A DNA stretch of 19,830 nt from JBFWIL01 sp050256015 (GTDB lineage: Bacteria > Bacteroidota > Bacteroidia > Bacteroidales > Prolixibacteraceae): the NCBI GenBank assembly GCA_050256015.1, contig JBFWIL010000016.1:1-19830 (forward strand). The letters run 5' to 3'. Shown piece by piece: positions 1-8,336 of this stretch. The position numbers were made by a program, and so were the translations under genes. Position 1 is the first letter of the stretch, and each line of letters opens with the position of its first letter. A model generated the notes under the pieces. It did not search any database and was not told the origin of the DNA. It saw only the letters and a list, made by a program, of their open reading frames with translations.

Positions 1-171
1 GGGATAAACACCTACCACCACTCCCTCCCGGATGGTAAACTCCGGGAACTCCTGCTTGGGCATGACAAACAGACCAATGATGCCGACAATGGAAAGCAGA
101 CCGATGATCAGCATAGTGATCCGGTTGTAGCGCATGGCCGATTCAATAATTCCGGCTTTTCCTTTCTTCAT
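1..171 (-). CDS. RND-family efflux transporter, N-terminal fragment (cut by window edge)
   Basis: Only the first 57 codons lie in the window, read from 171 down to 1. The product begins MKKGKAGIIESAMRYNRIT, followed by a hydrophobic helix at about residues 20-37 and then MPKQEFPEFTIREG. A short cytoplasmic amphipathic start, the first membrane helix and then a conserved P-x-E-F-P motif are the usual opening of AcrB/CusA-type RND pumps; the MPKQEFP form is familiar from Bacteroidetes members. Such pumps sit in the inner membrane and use the proton gradient to expel drugs or other compounds through a periplasmic adaptor and a TolC-like channel. The start codon overlaps the stop of the upstream adaptor gene as ATGA, which indicates translational coupling. 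The substrate cannot be inferred, and the rest of the gene is outside the window. Confidence 0.9.
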   Translation of the reverse strand, partial: MKKGKAGIIESAMRYNRITMLIIGLLSIVGIIGLFVMPKQEFPEFTIREGVVVGVYP

Positions 172-1202
172 GGCAGGCTTACTTTTGCTCCTTCATACAT
201 CTTATGGTATCCTTCCGTAACAACGACCTCCCCCCCGGAAAGGCCCGCTTTCACAATTACACCTGCTCCGGTCAGATTTCCCGTTTTCACAGCTTTTCTT
301 ACTGCCAGGTCTCCGGCCACACACCAAACGAACTGCTCTCCGGAAGCGTTGCGCTGGATACTGTTTACAGGCAGGGCAATAAGTCCGGTTTCTCCCTCAC
401 GCTCCAGCTTAACCCGGCAAACCATCCCCGGCAACAGCTCACGGTTGCCGTTCTCCACACGGATCCGCACTGCATAGGTATGCGACACAGGATCGGCCAC
501 AACTCCCTTCTCAATTACTTTCCCCGGGAAAATTTTGTTGTTTAAAGCCGCAACAGATACCGACGCCTCATCCCCTTTTCCAATCCGGGAAATTTCCTTT
601 TCCGGAACCGGAATTTTTACTTTTACCGTACCGATATCCAGCAGACTCAACACCTGCTGATTTGGCAGTACATGCTCTCCGGGTTCGGCAGCCCGAAGAC
701 CTATAACTCCGCTAAAAGGAGCCTCCATGCGACTGTCTTCCAGATTCTTTCGGGCAATCTCCTCCATAGAACGAGCCTGTTCCAGTTTGGTTTGTGCTTC
801 TATGTATTTGATTTCGGGCAAACTCTGATTGTCGTACAGCAATTGCAGCCGGTTCAATGCATCACGGGCCTGCTTCAGGGAAGACAGAGCGGCCTGATGG
901 GTACTTTCCAGGGAAGTGCGGTCAAGCCGGGCAAGCAAGACCCCCCGGGAAACATACTGTCCTTCCGTAACTCCGATCTTCTCGATTTTTCCCTGAATAG
1001 GAAAACTAAGCGATAACGCGACTTCTTCCTCTACCATTCCGATAAACTCGTTCGTGCCGATAGTAACAACCGGCTCTGCAAGCACGGTTTTCACCGGGAT
1101 TGCGGAATCTTCCCGTCCCGGCTCCCTGTGAGAAGAACAACTGCCTGTCAATAAGCCAACACCCGACAAAACAGCAATGACCAGATTAATTTTAACCGCC
1201 AT
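168..1202 (-). CDS. RND efflux periplasmic adaptor (membrane fusion protein)
   Basis: This 344-residue protein is a periplasmic adaptor that would link the RND pump encoded downstream to an outer-membrane channel. I chose the ATG at 1202 over an upstream in-frame start at 1334 because it is preceded by AAAGGA at good spacing and gives an N-terminal signal sequence, MAVKINLVIAVLSGVGLLTG, ending at Cys22; this is a plausible but imperfect lipobox. The longer reading would add 44 non-secretory residues and overlap tetR. The order seen is a first barrel-lipoyl half (about 60-95, with VTEGQYVSRGVLLARLD), an alpha-hairpin (about 97-158), a second lipoyl half (about 159-192, EAPFSGVIGLR...EPGEHV), then beta-barrel and membrane-proximal domains (PGMVCRVKL near the end). 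It lies 73 nt after tetR and overlaps the pump start by 4 nt. No TolC partner is in this operon. Confidence 0.92.
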   Translation of the reverse strand: MAVKINLVIAVLSGVGLLTGSCSSHREPGREDSAIPVKTVLAEPVVTIGTNEFIGMVEEEVALSLSFPIQGKIEKIGVTEGQYVSRGVLLARLDRTSLESTHQAALSSLKQARDALNRLQLLYDNQSLPEIKYIEAQTKLEQARSMEEIARKNLEDSRMEAPFSGVIGLRAAEPGEHVLPNQQVLSLLDIGTVKVKIPVPEKEISRIGKGDEASVSVAALNNKIFPGKVIEKGVVADPVSHTYAVRIRVENGNRELLPGMVCRVKLEREGETGLIALPVNSIQRNASGEQFVWCVAGDLAVRKAVKTGNLTGAGVIVKAGLSGGEVVVTEGYHKMYEGAKVSLP

Positions 1203-1275
1203 ACTTTTATCCTTTAAAAATTTATACCTATCCGATTTCTTACTGATCGGGCCATACGAATCCCTGACCATAGCT

Positions 1276-1866
1276 TCAGAAATTCGGCAGACGGGATTCC
1301 AGCCCTCTGACGACAAGAGCAATAATACCCTCAATGGTACTCTCGTATTCCGGATATTTTCCCTGCAGAAACAAAGGAACTTCCAGCCCTTTCATGCCCA
1401 TGAGAATAATATCTACCATTTTGCCAACATCCCCAAATTCCAGGGTGCCATCCAAAAGACCTTTTTCCAGAATACCGGTGAGCTGTCCCTTCTCAAAAGC
1501 CTCAAAACCGGCCCGCACCTCATCAACAAAACTATATTTTACAGAAAAATCCGCACGAAGTATTTCATGATAATGAGTTGCCCCGCTCAGCAACTTATTG
1601 CGGGTAATCATATAAGACTGAAGCATCCGCAGCGAACTTACCTCACCACCCGAAAGACGGCTAAGTTGCCGTTTAACCCCGTCCAGTTCATTCTTCAGCA
1701 CCTCTTTGTACAAATCCTCCTTACTTGCAAAATAGTAATAAAGAACCCCCTTGGCCTTCCGGATTTGTTTCGCAATCTCATCCATAGTTGTTTTGTGAAA
1801 GCCAAATCTGGCAAAGCACTTGTCTGCCGAGTCAACAATCAGGTTCTTTACAGTAGTCTTTCTCAT
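1276..1866 (-). CDS. TetR/AcrR-family transcriptional repressor
   Basis: A 196-residue regulator with an N-terminal TetR helix-turn-helix at about residues 8-54. The recognisable signature is FARFGFHKTTMDEIAK, then KGVLYYYFASKEDLY, which is close to the family pattern (G...T...IA...G..YYYF..K..L). The C-terminal helical part is the ligand and dimer domain and is too variable to reveal the inducer. It is the first gene of an operon with the adaptor and RND pump, so it most likely represses its own operon and releases it when a pump substrate binds. A Bacteroidetes-type promoter and an inverted repeat lie directly upstream, which supports autorepression. The ATG at 1866 is the only start that keeps the full helix-turn-helix. 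Confidence 0.93.
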   Translation of the reverse strand: MRKTTVKNLIVDSADKCFARFGFHKTTMDEIAKQIRKAKGVLYYYFASKEDLYKEVLKNELDGVKRQLSRLSGGEVSSLRMLQSYMITRNKLLSGATHYHEILRADFSVKYSFVDEVRAGFEAFEKGQLTGILEKGLLDGTLEFGDVGKMVDIILMGMKGLEVPLFLQGKYPEYESTIEGIIALVVRGLESRLPNF

Positions 1867-1873
1867 ACGATCT

Positions 1874-1894
1874 GACCAATTCGGTTAATTCGTC
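1874..1894. promoter_or_regulatory. Probable TetR operator (inverted repeat)
   Basis: An imperfect palindrome lies between the promoter -7 box and the tetR start codon: GACCAATT, five bases, AATTCGTC on the plus strand. The arms are 8 bp with one mismatch. Its edge touches the -7 element at 1894-1901, so a dimer bound here would block polymerase. The size and place suit a TetR-family site; assigning it to this TetR is inference. Confidence 0.55.
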
Positions 1895-1925
1895 AAATTT
1901 ATTTCAAAAAAACCTATTTGCAAAA
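1894..1925 (-). promoter_or_regulatory. Bacteroidetes-type promoter for the tetR-adaptor-RND operon
   Basis: Read on the minus strand there is a TTTTG -33 element (1921-1925), exactly 19 nt, then TAAATTTG (1894-1901), a full match to the Bacteroidetes -7 consensus TAnnTTTG. It lies about 28 nt upstream of the tetR ATG. Confidence 0.65.
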
Positions 1926-1933
1926 CATTCCCC

Positions 1934-1955
1934 GTTAATTTTAAATAAAATTAAC
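1934..1955. repeat. Perfect 22-bp AT-rich palindrome between GH78 and tetR
   Basis: Arms GTTAATTTTA and TAAAATTAAC are perfectly complementary across an AA spacer. It sits between the end of the rhamnosidase gene and the tetR promoter. There is no clear poly-T tract on either side, so it is more likely a protein-binding site or a weak transcription stop than a classical terminator. Confidence 0.5.
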
Positions 1956-1987
1956 ATAAAATAAACTGAGGATATTCCATTTACACG

Positions 1988-4312
1988 CTAAAAGACAACC
2001 CGCGGTCTTTTCCGGAGCAATTCAAGCTGATGTTCTCCTGAGCCGATTCCTTCAATCCGCCAGAAATCTCCTTCCCTTTTGGCAGGAACTTCGCTGCCGT
2101 TTAATTGAAGTTCGGTAAGTCCGGGCCAGTACGGCAGATATACATCAGCGGTCGAATTGGCAGGAATTTTTACGCAAAGCCGGAACAATTTACCCGGTTC
2201 ATTATCAAAAACCACCTGGACATCGCCCCGGACGGTAGGGTATATGATCTTTGCATGGCACAGATCTCCGGGCTGCGGTTTGATCCTGATTTTCGCAAAG
2301 CCCGGCTCCAGCGGCTCAATGCCCATCAGTTTCCGGGGAATACTGTTGGCCGGTACAGCCCCCCATGCATGATTCCAGTCCTGATTGGGTTTGTACCTGT
2401 TATCCCAGGCTTCCATGGTGATGGTCGAACCGGCCCGGATCATATTGTACCAGCTCCGTTCAGAAACGGAGCTCAAAAGCTGCAGCCCGTATTGTCCGTC
2501 TCCCCCTTCGTACAGCGCATCCAGGAGAAACTGAGAACCGTAGACACTGCAAGCCATTCCGCGGGAACGGATGAAGTCCAGCACGCTTTCCTTCTGCTTT
2601 TCAGGCACCAGGCCGAAAGCCAGGGGAAACATATTGGCATGCAGGGAGACATGCGCTGTTCCGATACCATCCACATAAATGCCCCGTTTTTTATCCAACA
2701 GCTGCGCGTTGAAAGCTTCTCTCACCTTTCGGGCCCGAAGAGCCCAGTCTTCACTGTCCTGCGTTTTCCCCAAAACGCCGGCAATTTTGCTCATCAGCTC
2801 CAGAGCCCGGTAATGATAGGCATTGACCACAGTATTGACCTCCTGAAAGACAAACCCGTCGGTCTCTCCCGGTTCCTGCTTTCCCAGTCCTAGTATACCA
2901 GACTGCGGCCAATCGACAATGTCACGCAGGTTTCCCCGGAGATGAATGCTTTCCAACAATTCCTCAGTCACCTTTCCTGTGAGCGTACTGATCAATCCGC
3001 TTTCCCCGGCCAGTCTGGTGAGGGTTTTGGCTTCCAGTTCGGTATAAAAGGCTTCCAGCAAACTGTTGTTGCCCGTATAGAGGTAATCGTTCCAGGCCAT
3101 CAGCACCGACTGCAAAATCCATTCCGTGGGCCAGGTGGCATGATGGACCAGATATTCGGCCGTACGCCGGGCCATGCTGTACTCCCGGGCCACCCCATAA
3201 TGCGAAAGCTGATTAATGTAAGCATCGGCCTCATAGGGAATCCGTTCCCGGTCGCCGTCCACATACAGGCCGGCAAAAGAAGTGGCTTTTATAGAATACT
3301 TGCACTGATCCCAGACCTGATTCAGTACCGTATCGGAACTGGTAAAAAAGGATTCTGTTTCATCGAATGGATAAAACACTGTCTCCCGGATCAGCTGTCC
3401 GCACGCAAGCGATTCCGCATAGCCCTCCAGTTCACAATATCGGAAGGGGGTCACTTCTCCGGTATAAGCCGGCATCCGGACGGCCTGCGAACCAGTATTC
3501 CGCCGATCAGGCCGTATGGCAAGCACATAGGTGTTCCAGCCCCCCTTCAGTACTAGGGAATAGCTTGAATAACGTATGGTTCCTCCCGGATTCCGGTCAA
3601 TCTGCCCGTCTTTCACTGCCTCCCCCAGACGAATAGCAAGGGTATCTCCCCCGGACTTTCCGTTGAGCGTGATCCGCAGCCGGCCGAAAGAATCCTTGCC
3701 AAAATCGGCAAAAACAACAGAGTCGGGACATTCCCGAATTGCCACAGGAAATTCATCCTGTTTTTGCTGCGGATAAAATGCGGTGGCATACTCCTGCAAT
3801 TTTTTAGCGGTCTTAAAACGAGAGACGGCTGAATAAGCCGACTCATGCCCGTGGTTGTCCCAGGTCTTTACCTTCCAGAAATAAACCTTTTCCGGTTCCA
3901 AAGCTTTCCCCTCATAACAAACACTGACAGATTCCCCGCTTTCCACTTTCCCGGAATCCCAGCAATCACCCCGGTCTTTGTCCATCTTTTCCAGACTGGA
4001 AGCAACCAGAATGCGGTAGGCCGTTTGCAGGGTATTGGCTTCCCCGGAAGGAACGATCCAGCCAAAGAAGGGTTTTTTCTGAGCAATTTCAGGGTACTGA
4101 AAGGATTCACTCCGCTGTATGGCCTCCTCCAGAGGAATATCCACCCGATAGCCGTTCAGAAATACCTGTCCGGCACAGGTCAGCAGATTTACCCGAAGTT
4201 TCTCAGGGACAGCTTGTCCGGCAGCTGCCAGACCGCACATAATTAAAAAAGATAACGCTATGGGACAGCTCAGCCGGAGCAGGAGAAAAAATCGAATATT
4301 TATCATTTTCAT
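1988..4312 (-). CDS. Alpha-L-rhamnosidase-like glycoside hydrolase, family GH78
   Basis: A 774-residue secreted enzyme expected to remove terminal alpha-L-rhamnose from plant or microbial glycans. I chose the ATG at 4312 (an upstream TTG at 4330 is possible); it gives a signal peptide with a hydrophobic core at about residues 8-29 and likely cleavage near AAGQA. Order: N-terminal beta domain with a fibronectin-like part (about 35-170), a further beta domain (about 185-305, with SVVFADFGKDSFGRLRITL), the (alpha/alpha)6 catalytic barrel (about 318-660) and a C-terminal beta domain (about 665-765, starting IEPLEPGFAKIRIKP). The barrel carries the family signature DGDRERIPYEADAY near 352-365, which contains the acidic residues of the active site, and TITMEAWD near 631-638, whose Glu matches the usual general base. 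It is the last gene of the sigma/FecR/receptor locus. A terminator-like hairpin separates it from the receptor gene, so it may also have its own promoter. The exact substrate is not proven. Confidence 0.88.
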   Translation of the reverse strand: MKMINIRFFLLLRLSCPIALSFLIMCGLAAAGQAVPEKLRVNLLTCAGQVFLNGYRVDIPLEEAIQRSESFQYPEIAQKKPFFGWIVPSGEANTLQTAYRILVASSLEKMDKDRGDCWDSGKVESGESVSVCYEGKALEPEKVYFWKVKTWDNHGHESAYSAVSRFKTAKKLQEYATAFYPQQKQDEFPVAIRECPDSVVFADFGKDSFGRLRITLNGKSGGDTLAIRLGEAVKDGQIDRNPGGTIRYSSYSLVLKGGWNTYVLAIRPDRRNTGSQAVRMPAYTGEVTPFRYCELEGYAESLACGQLIRETVFYPFDETESFFTSSDTVLNQVWDQCKYSIKATSFAGLYVDGDRERIPYEADAYINQLSHYGVAREYSMARRTAEYLVHHATWPTEWILQSVLMAWNDYLYTGNNSLLEAFYTELEAKTLTRLAGESGLISTLTGKVTEELLESIHLRGNLRDIVDWPQSGILGLGKQEPGETDGFVFQEVNTVVNAYHYRALELMSKIAGVLGKTQDSEDWALRARKVREAFNAQLLDKKRGIYVDGIGTAHVSLHANMFPLAFGLVPEKQKESVLDFIRSRGMACSVYGSQFLLDALYEGGDGQYGLQLLSSVSERSWYNMIRAGSTITMEAWDNRYKPNQDWNHAWGAVPANSIPRKLMGIEPLEPGFAKIRIKPQPGDLCHAKIIYPTVRGDVQVVFDNEPGKLFRLCVKIPANSTADVYLPYWPGLTELQLNGSEVPAKREGDFWRIEGIGSGEHQLELLRKRPRVVF

Positions 4313-4407
4313 ATCGGGTTTATCCGTCAAATTTTAAAATACAGGAAACAATTTGTGCTAATTTAAGGATTTGAAAAGAAAAATCAGATCAATTCCGGAA
4401 TCAGCCG

Positions 4408-4445
4408 AAAAAAAACGGAGACCAGTCCATCCTACTGTCCCCGTT
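4408..4445 (-). terminator. Rho-independent terminator after the receptor chimera gene
   Basis: On the minus strand, shortly after the receptor stop codon, a stem of about nine pairs (AACGGGGAC with GGTCTCCGTT, including one G-T pair) is followed by a run of eight T. It would end or attenuate transcription before the GH78 gene, which begins about 95 nt further on. Confidence 0.6.
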
Positions 4446-4471
4446 CTCTATAAATTAATGTGGTTTTCCTC

Positions 4472-5143
4472 CTATCTGTTTTCCCAGCCAGGATTCTGAG
4501 CCAGGGTGATGTCTTTGTTCGTATCAATAACTGTCTGGGGAATCGGCCAGAGATTGTAATCGAAAGTCAGCGTGGCTTCTGTTTCCGGCCAGAATGCATA
4601 TTCCCGGATCCGGTCAACCGCAATGGTCCCGCCCATGCGAAGCAGGGTGTTCCAGCGGCATTCCTCATAGACCAGCTCCCGGGCCCGCTCATCAAGAATC
4701 AGCCTGAAATCATCATCCATATCATCTGCAGTGACCATGTATTCACACCGGGCTCTTTCCCGGAGCAGGTTCACATCGGCTGCAGCACCCGGTTTATTGC
4801 CCATTCTCTGTTTGGCCTCTGCCCGCAACAGAATGGTTTCAGACAAACGGATAATGTATTCGTCGCGGAACAGGTTGCTCCGGTTTTCCCCGTCTTCCAA
4901 GCCCGTATACCGGTCGGTGGCAATCTTGCAGGAAACCGGATAGCAAAGGCTCTGATTGTTTTTATTTGTATTGGCGTCAGATGATCCGGAATAAATTTCA
5001 CCCCAGGGAACGCTTTGCAGATAATAGGGAGAAGACGGTACGTTCCCGATAAAATGACGACGGAACACAATGTCAGAATTTCGCATGTCGTTTGCCCAGT
5101 TATCGACATAAATCAGATCACGGGCATAACTGGTAGGAATGAC
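4472..5143 (-). pseudogene. SusD-derived C-terminal segment (about 223 codons) within the chimera
   Basis: This part of the preceding frame is not SusC. It carries the SusD C-terminal hallmarks NDMRNSD, RDEYIIRLSETILLRAEA, NLLRERA, ILDERARELVYEECRW and LWPIPQTVI...LAQNPGW. A full SusD protein is about 500-600 residues, with a lipoprotein signal and TPR helices that are absent here. The breakpoint lies near 5143, just after FGGNNRYKQ of the SusC part; it could be off by several codons. Confidence 0.82.
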
Positions 5144-8100
5144 CTGCTTATACCGGTTGTTGCCCCCAAAGATACCTGTGATCAGCATGTAAAATTCAAA
5201 ATTCTTGTAGCGGAGGGTATTGCTCATGTTCAGACGGAAATTTTCCTTTGTGTAACCCACGATGGTACGGTCGTCTGCCGTAATGCCGGAGACTCCGTCC
5301 ATATCCATGTATTTGGGCGAACCGGGAGAAGCTCCTGTCAGGGCCATGTATTCCGCATCATCCTCCTGAACGATGCCATCCTGCTTATAACCGTAAATGG
5401 CCCCCAATGACTTCCCGATAAACAGGCTGTTACCAATATCATCATCTTCCCGGCCGTCTCCATCGAGATCTTCTCCATAGAGTTTTTTCAGCTTGTTGTT
5501 GTTTTTCCAGAAAGTCAGGCCGGTGGTCCAGTTCAGTTCACTTTCCTGAATATTCACCGAACGCAAGGTGAGTTCCACCCCGGTATTGTTAACCTGCCCC
5601 ATGGAGGCGTAAACAGTCTTGAATCCGTTCATCACCGGAATAGTACGGGTAAAGATCTGGTCGGTGGTTCTGGAAAAATACACGTCCAGATCGGCAAACA
5701 GCCGGTTCTTAAGCCAAACCGACTCAAAACCTATATTCCAGGAGTCCGTACTTTCCCAGCCTAGCTCTGCATTCCCCAGTGTGCTTTGCACCAGGCCATA
5801 ATTGACTGTTGCGGGAGAGTCGGAAAATTCATACCGGTAGCCGCCGGCCGGGCCGTTGGCTACCCGTGACAAGGTTCCGTAAGGCCCAAGCCCCTGGTTT
5901 CCATTCTGCCCCCAGGCCAGCTTCAGTTTCAGAAAATCAAGGGGTTCAACACTTTCCATAAAATCTTCCTCGGAAATTTTCCAGGCAGCACCCACTGCCG
6001 CAAAATTTCCCCATTTGTTGTTGACCCCAAAGACAGATGCGCCATCCCTGCGGTAAGAGCCTGTCAGGTAGTATTTGTCATTAAAGGAATAGCTTATACG
6101 CCCAAGATAACCAATGTTTGAACGTTCATAGCCTCCAATCTGACTGTTATTTATGTTTCCGTCATTTACATACAAATCGACTTTTTGCACCGTGGCCATA
6201 TGCAATCCGTCGAGCCCCAGAGCTGTATTCCCGTTGGCCGCGAAATCGGACCCTGTAACATACATAATATTATATTTCAGTTCATCGCGCGTGGCTACCA
6301 GGGTCGCCTCGACCGAATGTTTCCCGAAGGTATTCCGGTAGGTCAGAATGTTGTCCCACACCCAGCTGTTTGTTGTATTGTGATTCAGGCTGCCATTGGC
6401 CTTGGCCAACAGCAACTGTACCGTAGCCGGGGCATAACGTTCAAGTCCGGATCCTTCAGCAATATAGTAATCCTCATAATAAAAGCTGCCCGATTCATTC
6501 TGGTCGTAATTCAACAGGTAGTTCATCCGGAAATTCAAGCCCTTGATCCAGGGGACGTCGACCACCAGATAGCTGTTCAGCCGATAGTTGCGACGGATAT
6601 CGCGATTGTCGGTGGTCCCGTCGTCTACCCCCCACAGCGGATTTACCATAGACTGCGTATAGGGGTATTTTTCGAGATTGCCCTGATCATCACGGTACAT
6701 CACACCGTAAGGCGACATTTTCTGTGCACTTTCCAGATTAGCGGCAAAACCGGAATAATCACGCCGGGAAAAACTTCCGTCAACCCCCACGCTAAGCCAA
6801 TCGGTAATTTCAGCATTCACTTTCCCCAGCACGGAGATGCGTTCAAATTCGTCTCCCTCAACAACACCTTTGTTTTTATTGTAGGAAGTGGACAGATAAT
6901 AGTTGACTCCTTTTGCTGCTCCGGCTACCGAAAGCTGGTAATCCTGTATAACCCCAGTCCGGGTCACTTCATCCAGCCAGTCGGTTTCGTTTCCGGCTTC
7001 CAGGTTTTCCAGTTCCCCGGGTTTCATCCAATCGGTAGATCCTTCATTGTATCCGTTGCGGGCATTCACCGAACTGATCCATTTCTCCCCGCTCATCAGA
7101 TCAGGTTTATTGTTTTGCCACAGCTGAATACCTGCAGAAGTATTAAATGTAATCTGAGGCTTGGTGGATCTTCCTTTTCTGGTGGTAATGGCGATAATCC
7201 CGTTGGAAGCCCGGGAACCATAGGCCGCTGAAGACACAGCATCCTTCAGAATATCAAAACTGGCAATATCGTTCGGATTGATATCATTCAGACTTCCCAT
7301 GTAAATCACGCCATCAAGCACAATCAACGGATCATTGGACCCACTGATGGAATTCTGCCCGCGAATCAGCATGCTAGGATCTCCTCCTGCCGAGTTCGTA
7401 GCACCAATATTCAATCCGGAAACATTCCCTTTCAGAGCTTCCAATGCATTCATGTTCGGCGCCAGAGCGATGGGCGAATTTTCCATTTTCACCGAACTGA
7501 CCGAACCGGTATAATCTCCTCTTCTGGCAGTACCGTAACCAATGACAATCACCTCATCCAGTGCCAGTTCCTCTTCCAGCATAGTCACGTTAATGACCTG
7601 CAGGCCGGCGACGGGAATTTCCTGCTTTCGCATACCCACAAAAGAAAAGATCAACACATCATCTCGACCAACAGGGAGGGAAAATCTCCCGTCGAAATCG
7701 GTAATCGTACCGGTAGTGGTTCCCTTTACTAAAACCGTCACACCCGGAAGCAGTTCCCCCGTTGAGCTGCGAACTGTTCCCGTAACCAGAGCTTGCTGTA
7801 TCCGCCTGACCACTCCGGCCTCCTTTGGGGTGATAATAACCTGGCGGTCCATGATCACATATTTCACCTCTTCCCCGGCAAAAAGAAGATCCAGGACATC
7901 TTCGATTTCCCGGTTGTTGACCCTTACATCAACAATTTTACCGACATTAATCAGATTGTTGTTGTAGAGAAACAAATAGTTGGTTGTGTTTTCAATCTCC
8001 TTCAGCGCATTCTGAATGGAGGTTTTCCGAAGGTCAAGCGAAATTTTGGTGTTTTGCGAGTAAGTGCCCGAGGCAATACTACTGAATACAGACATGCAAA

Positions 8101-8188
8101 GCACAAATACGGTTAGTCTCATCATAATCAGTACGCTAAGGCCGCCGACACATTTTCGGCCGGCCGACATATTTCCATTTTTTTTCAT
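4472..8188 (-). CDS. SusC-type TonB-dependent receptor fused in frame to the C-terminal part of SusD (chimera)
   Basis: Residues 1-1015 of this 1238-residue reading frame are a SusC-type outer-membrane transporter with a signalling extension: signal peptide (about 15-44), STN domain (about 48-120), carboxypeptidase-regulatory-like beta domain (133-205, TGTVRSSTGELLPGVTVLVK), TonB-box region (DEVIVIGYGT, 211-220), plug (about 225-338, with LIVLDGVIY and NGIIAITTRKG) and most of the 22-strand barrel. At the point where SusC proteins read FGGNN and continue into the last strands, the sequence switches to SusD: PTSYARDLIY, NDMRNSD, IIRLSETILLRAEA, LWPIPQTVIDTNKDITLAQN. The last barrel strands with their C-terminal assembly signal are gone, so a working transporter is unlikely. 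I chose the ATG at 8188 because it gives the standard signal peptide; an ATG at 8236 is in frame but adds 16 polar residues. Sigma and FecR genes precede it. Confidence 0.9.
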   Translation of the reverse strand: MKKNGNMSAGRKCVGGLSVLIMMRLTVFVLCMSVFSSIASGTYSQNTKISLDLRKTSIQNALKEIENTTNYLFLYNNNLINVGKIVDVRVNNREIEDVLDLLFAGEEVKYVIMDRQVIITPKEAGVVRRIQQALVTGTVRSSTGELLPGVTVLVKGTTTGTITDFDGRFSLPVGRDDVLIFSFVGMRKQEIPVAGLQVINVTMLEEELALDEVIVIGYGTARRGDYTGSVSSVKMENSPIALAPNMNALEALKGNVSGLNIGATNSAGGDPSMLIRGQNSISGSNDPLIVLDGVIYMGSLNDINPNDIASFDILKDAVSSAAYGSRASNGIIAITTRKGRSTKPQITFNTSAGIQLWQNNKPDLMSGEKWISSVNARNGYNEGSTDWMKPGELENLEAGNETDWLDEVTRTGVIQDYQLSVAGAAKGVNYYLSTSYNKNKGVVEGDEFERISVLGKVNAEITDWLSVGVDGSFSRRDYSGFAANLESAQKMSPYGVMYRDDQGNLEKYPYTQSMVNPLWGVDDGTTDNRDIRRNYRLNSYLVVDVPWIKGLNFRMNYLLNYDQNESGSFYYEDYYIAEGSGLERYAPATVQLLLAKANGSLNHNTTNSWVWDNILTYRNTFGKHSVEATLVATRDELKYNIMYVTGSDFAANGNTALGLDGLHMATVQKVDLYVNDGNINNSQIGGYERSNIGYLGRISYSFNDKYYLTGSYRRDGASVFGVNNKWGNFAAVGAAWKISEEDFMESVEPLDFLKLKLAWGQNGNQGLGPYGTLSRVANGPAGGYRYEFSDSPATVNYGLVQSTLGNAELGWESTDSWNIGFESVWLKNRLFADLDVYFSRTTDQIFTRTIPVMNGFKTVYASMGQVNNTGVELTLRSVNIQESELNWTTGLTFWKNNNKLKKLYGEDLDGDGREDDDIGNSLFIGKSLGAIYGYKQDGIVQEDDAEYMALTGASPGSPKYMDMDGVSGITADDRTIVGYTKENFRLNMSNTLRYKNFEFYMLITGIFGGNNRYKQVIPTSYARDLIYVDNWANDMRNSDIVFRRHFIGNVPSSPYYLQSVPWGEIYSGSSDANTNKNNQSLCYPVSCKIATDRYTGLEDGENRSNLFRDEYIIRLSETILLRAEAKQRMGNKPGAAADVNLLRERARCEYMVTADDMDDDFRLILDERARELVYEECRWNTLLRMGGTIAVDRIREYAFWPETEATLTFDYNLWPIPQTVIDTNKDITLAQNPGWENR

Positions 8189-8224
8189 AACTTTGAACGG
8201 TATGAGTTTATACTTGTATTTATG

Positions 8225-8278
8225 GCCTGAACCCATCAGGCTGTTAAACAGCAGGAAAGTGTTGCAACCACTTTCCTG
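8225..8278 (-). promoter_or_regulatory. Leader of the receptor gene with three adjoining hairpins
   Basis: The stretch between fecR-like and the receptor gene contains three abutting dyads: CAGGAAAGTG/CACTTTCCTG (8252-8278, 10 perfect pairs, 7-nt loop), GCTGTT-A-AACAGC (8240-8252) and GCCTGA/TCAGGC (8225-8241). They share their edges, so alternative pairings are possible. They end 36 nt before the chosen start codon. A role in transcript processing, attenuation or stability is inferred. The first hairpin is followed by a T-rich run only on the plus strand, where no gene is read. Confidence 0.4.
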
Positions 8279-8336
8279 TTTTCTTTTTGACAGAGAGATT
8301 TAAATCATAAGCCTTGTTGTTTTAATATGTTCATTT

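Noticed and set aside
1202..1334. Longer start of the RND adaptor at 1334
   Set aside because: It would add 44 polar residues ahead of a clear signal sequence and run back into tetR; AAAGGA precedes the ATG at 1202 instead.
6185..7231. Plus-strand frame of 348 residues opposite the receptor gene
   Set aside because: It lies wholly antisense to the strongly supported SusC coding region, has no recognisable domain and has the composition of a shadow frame.
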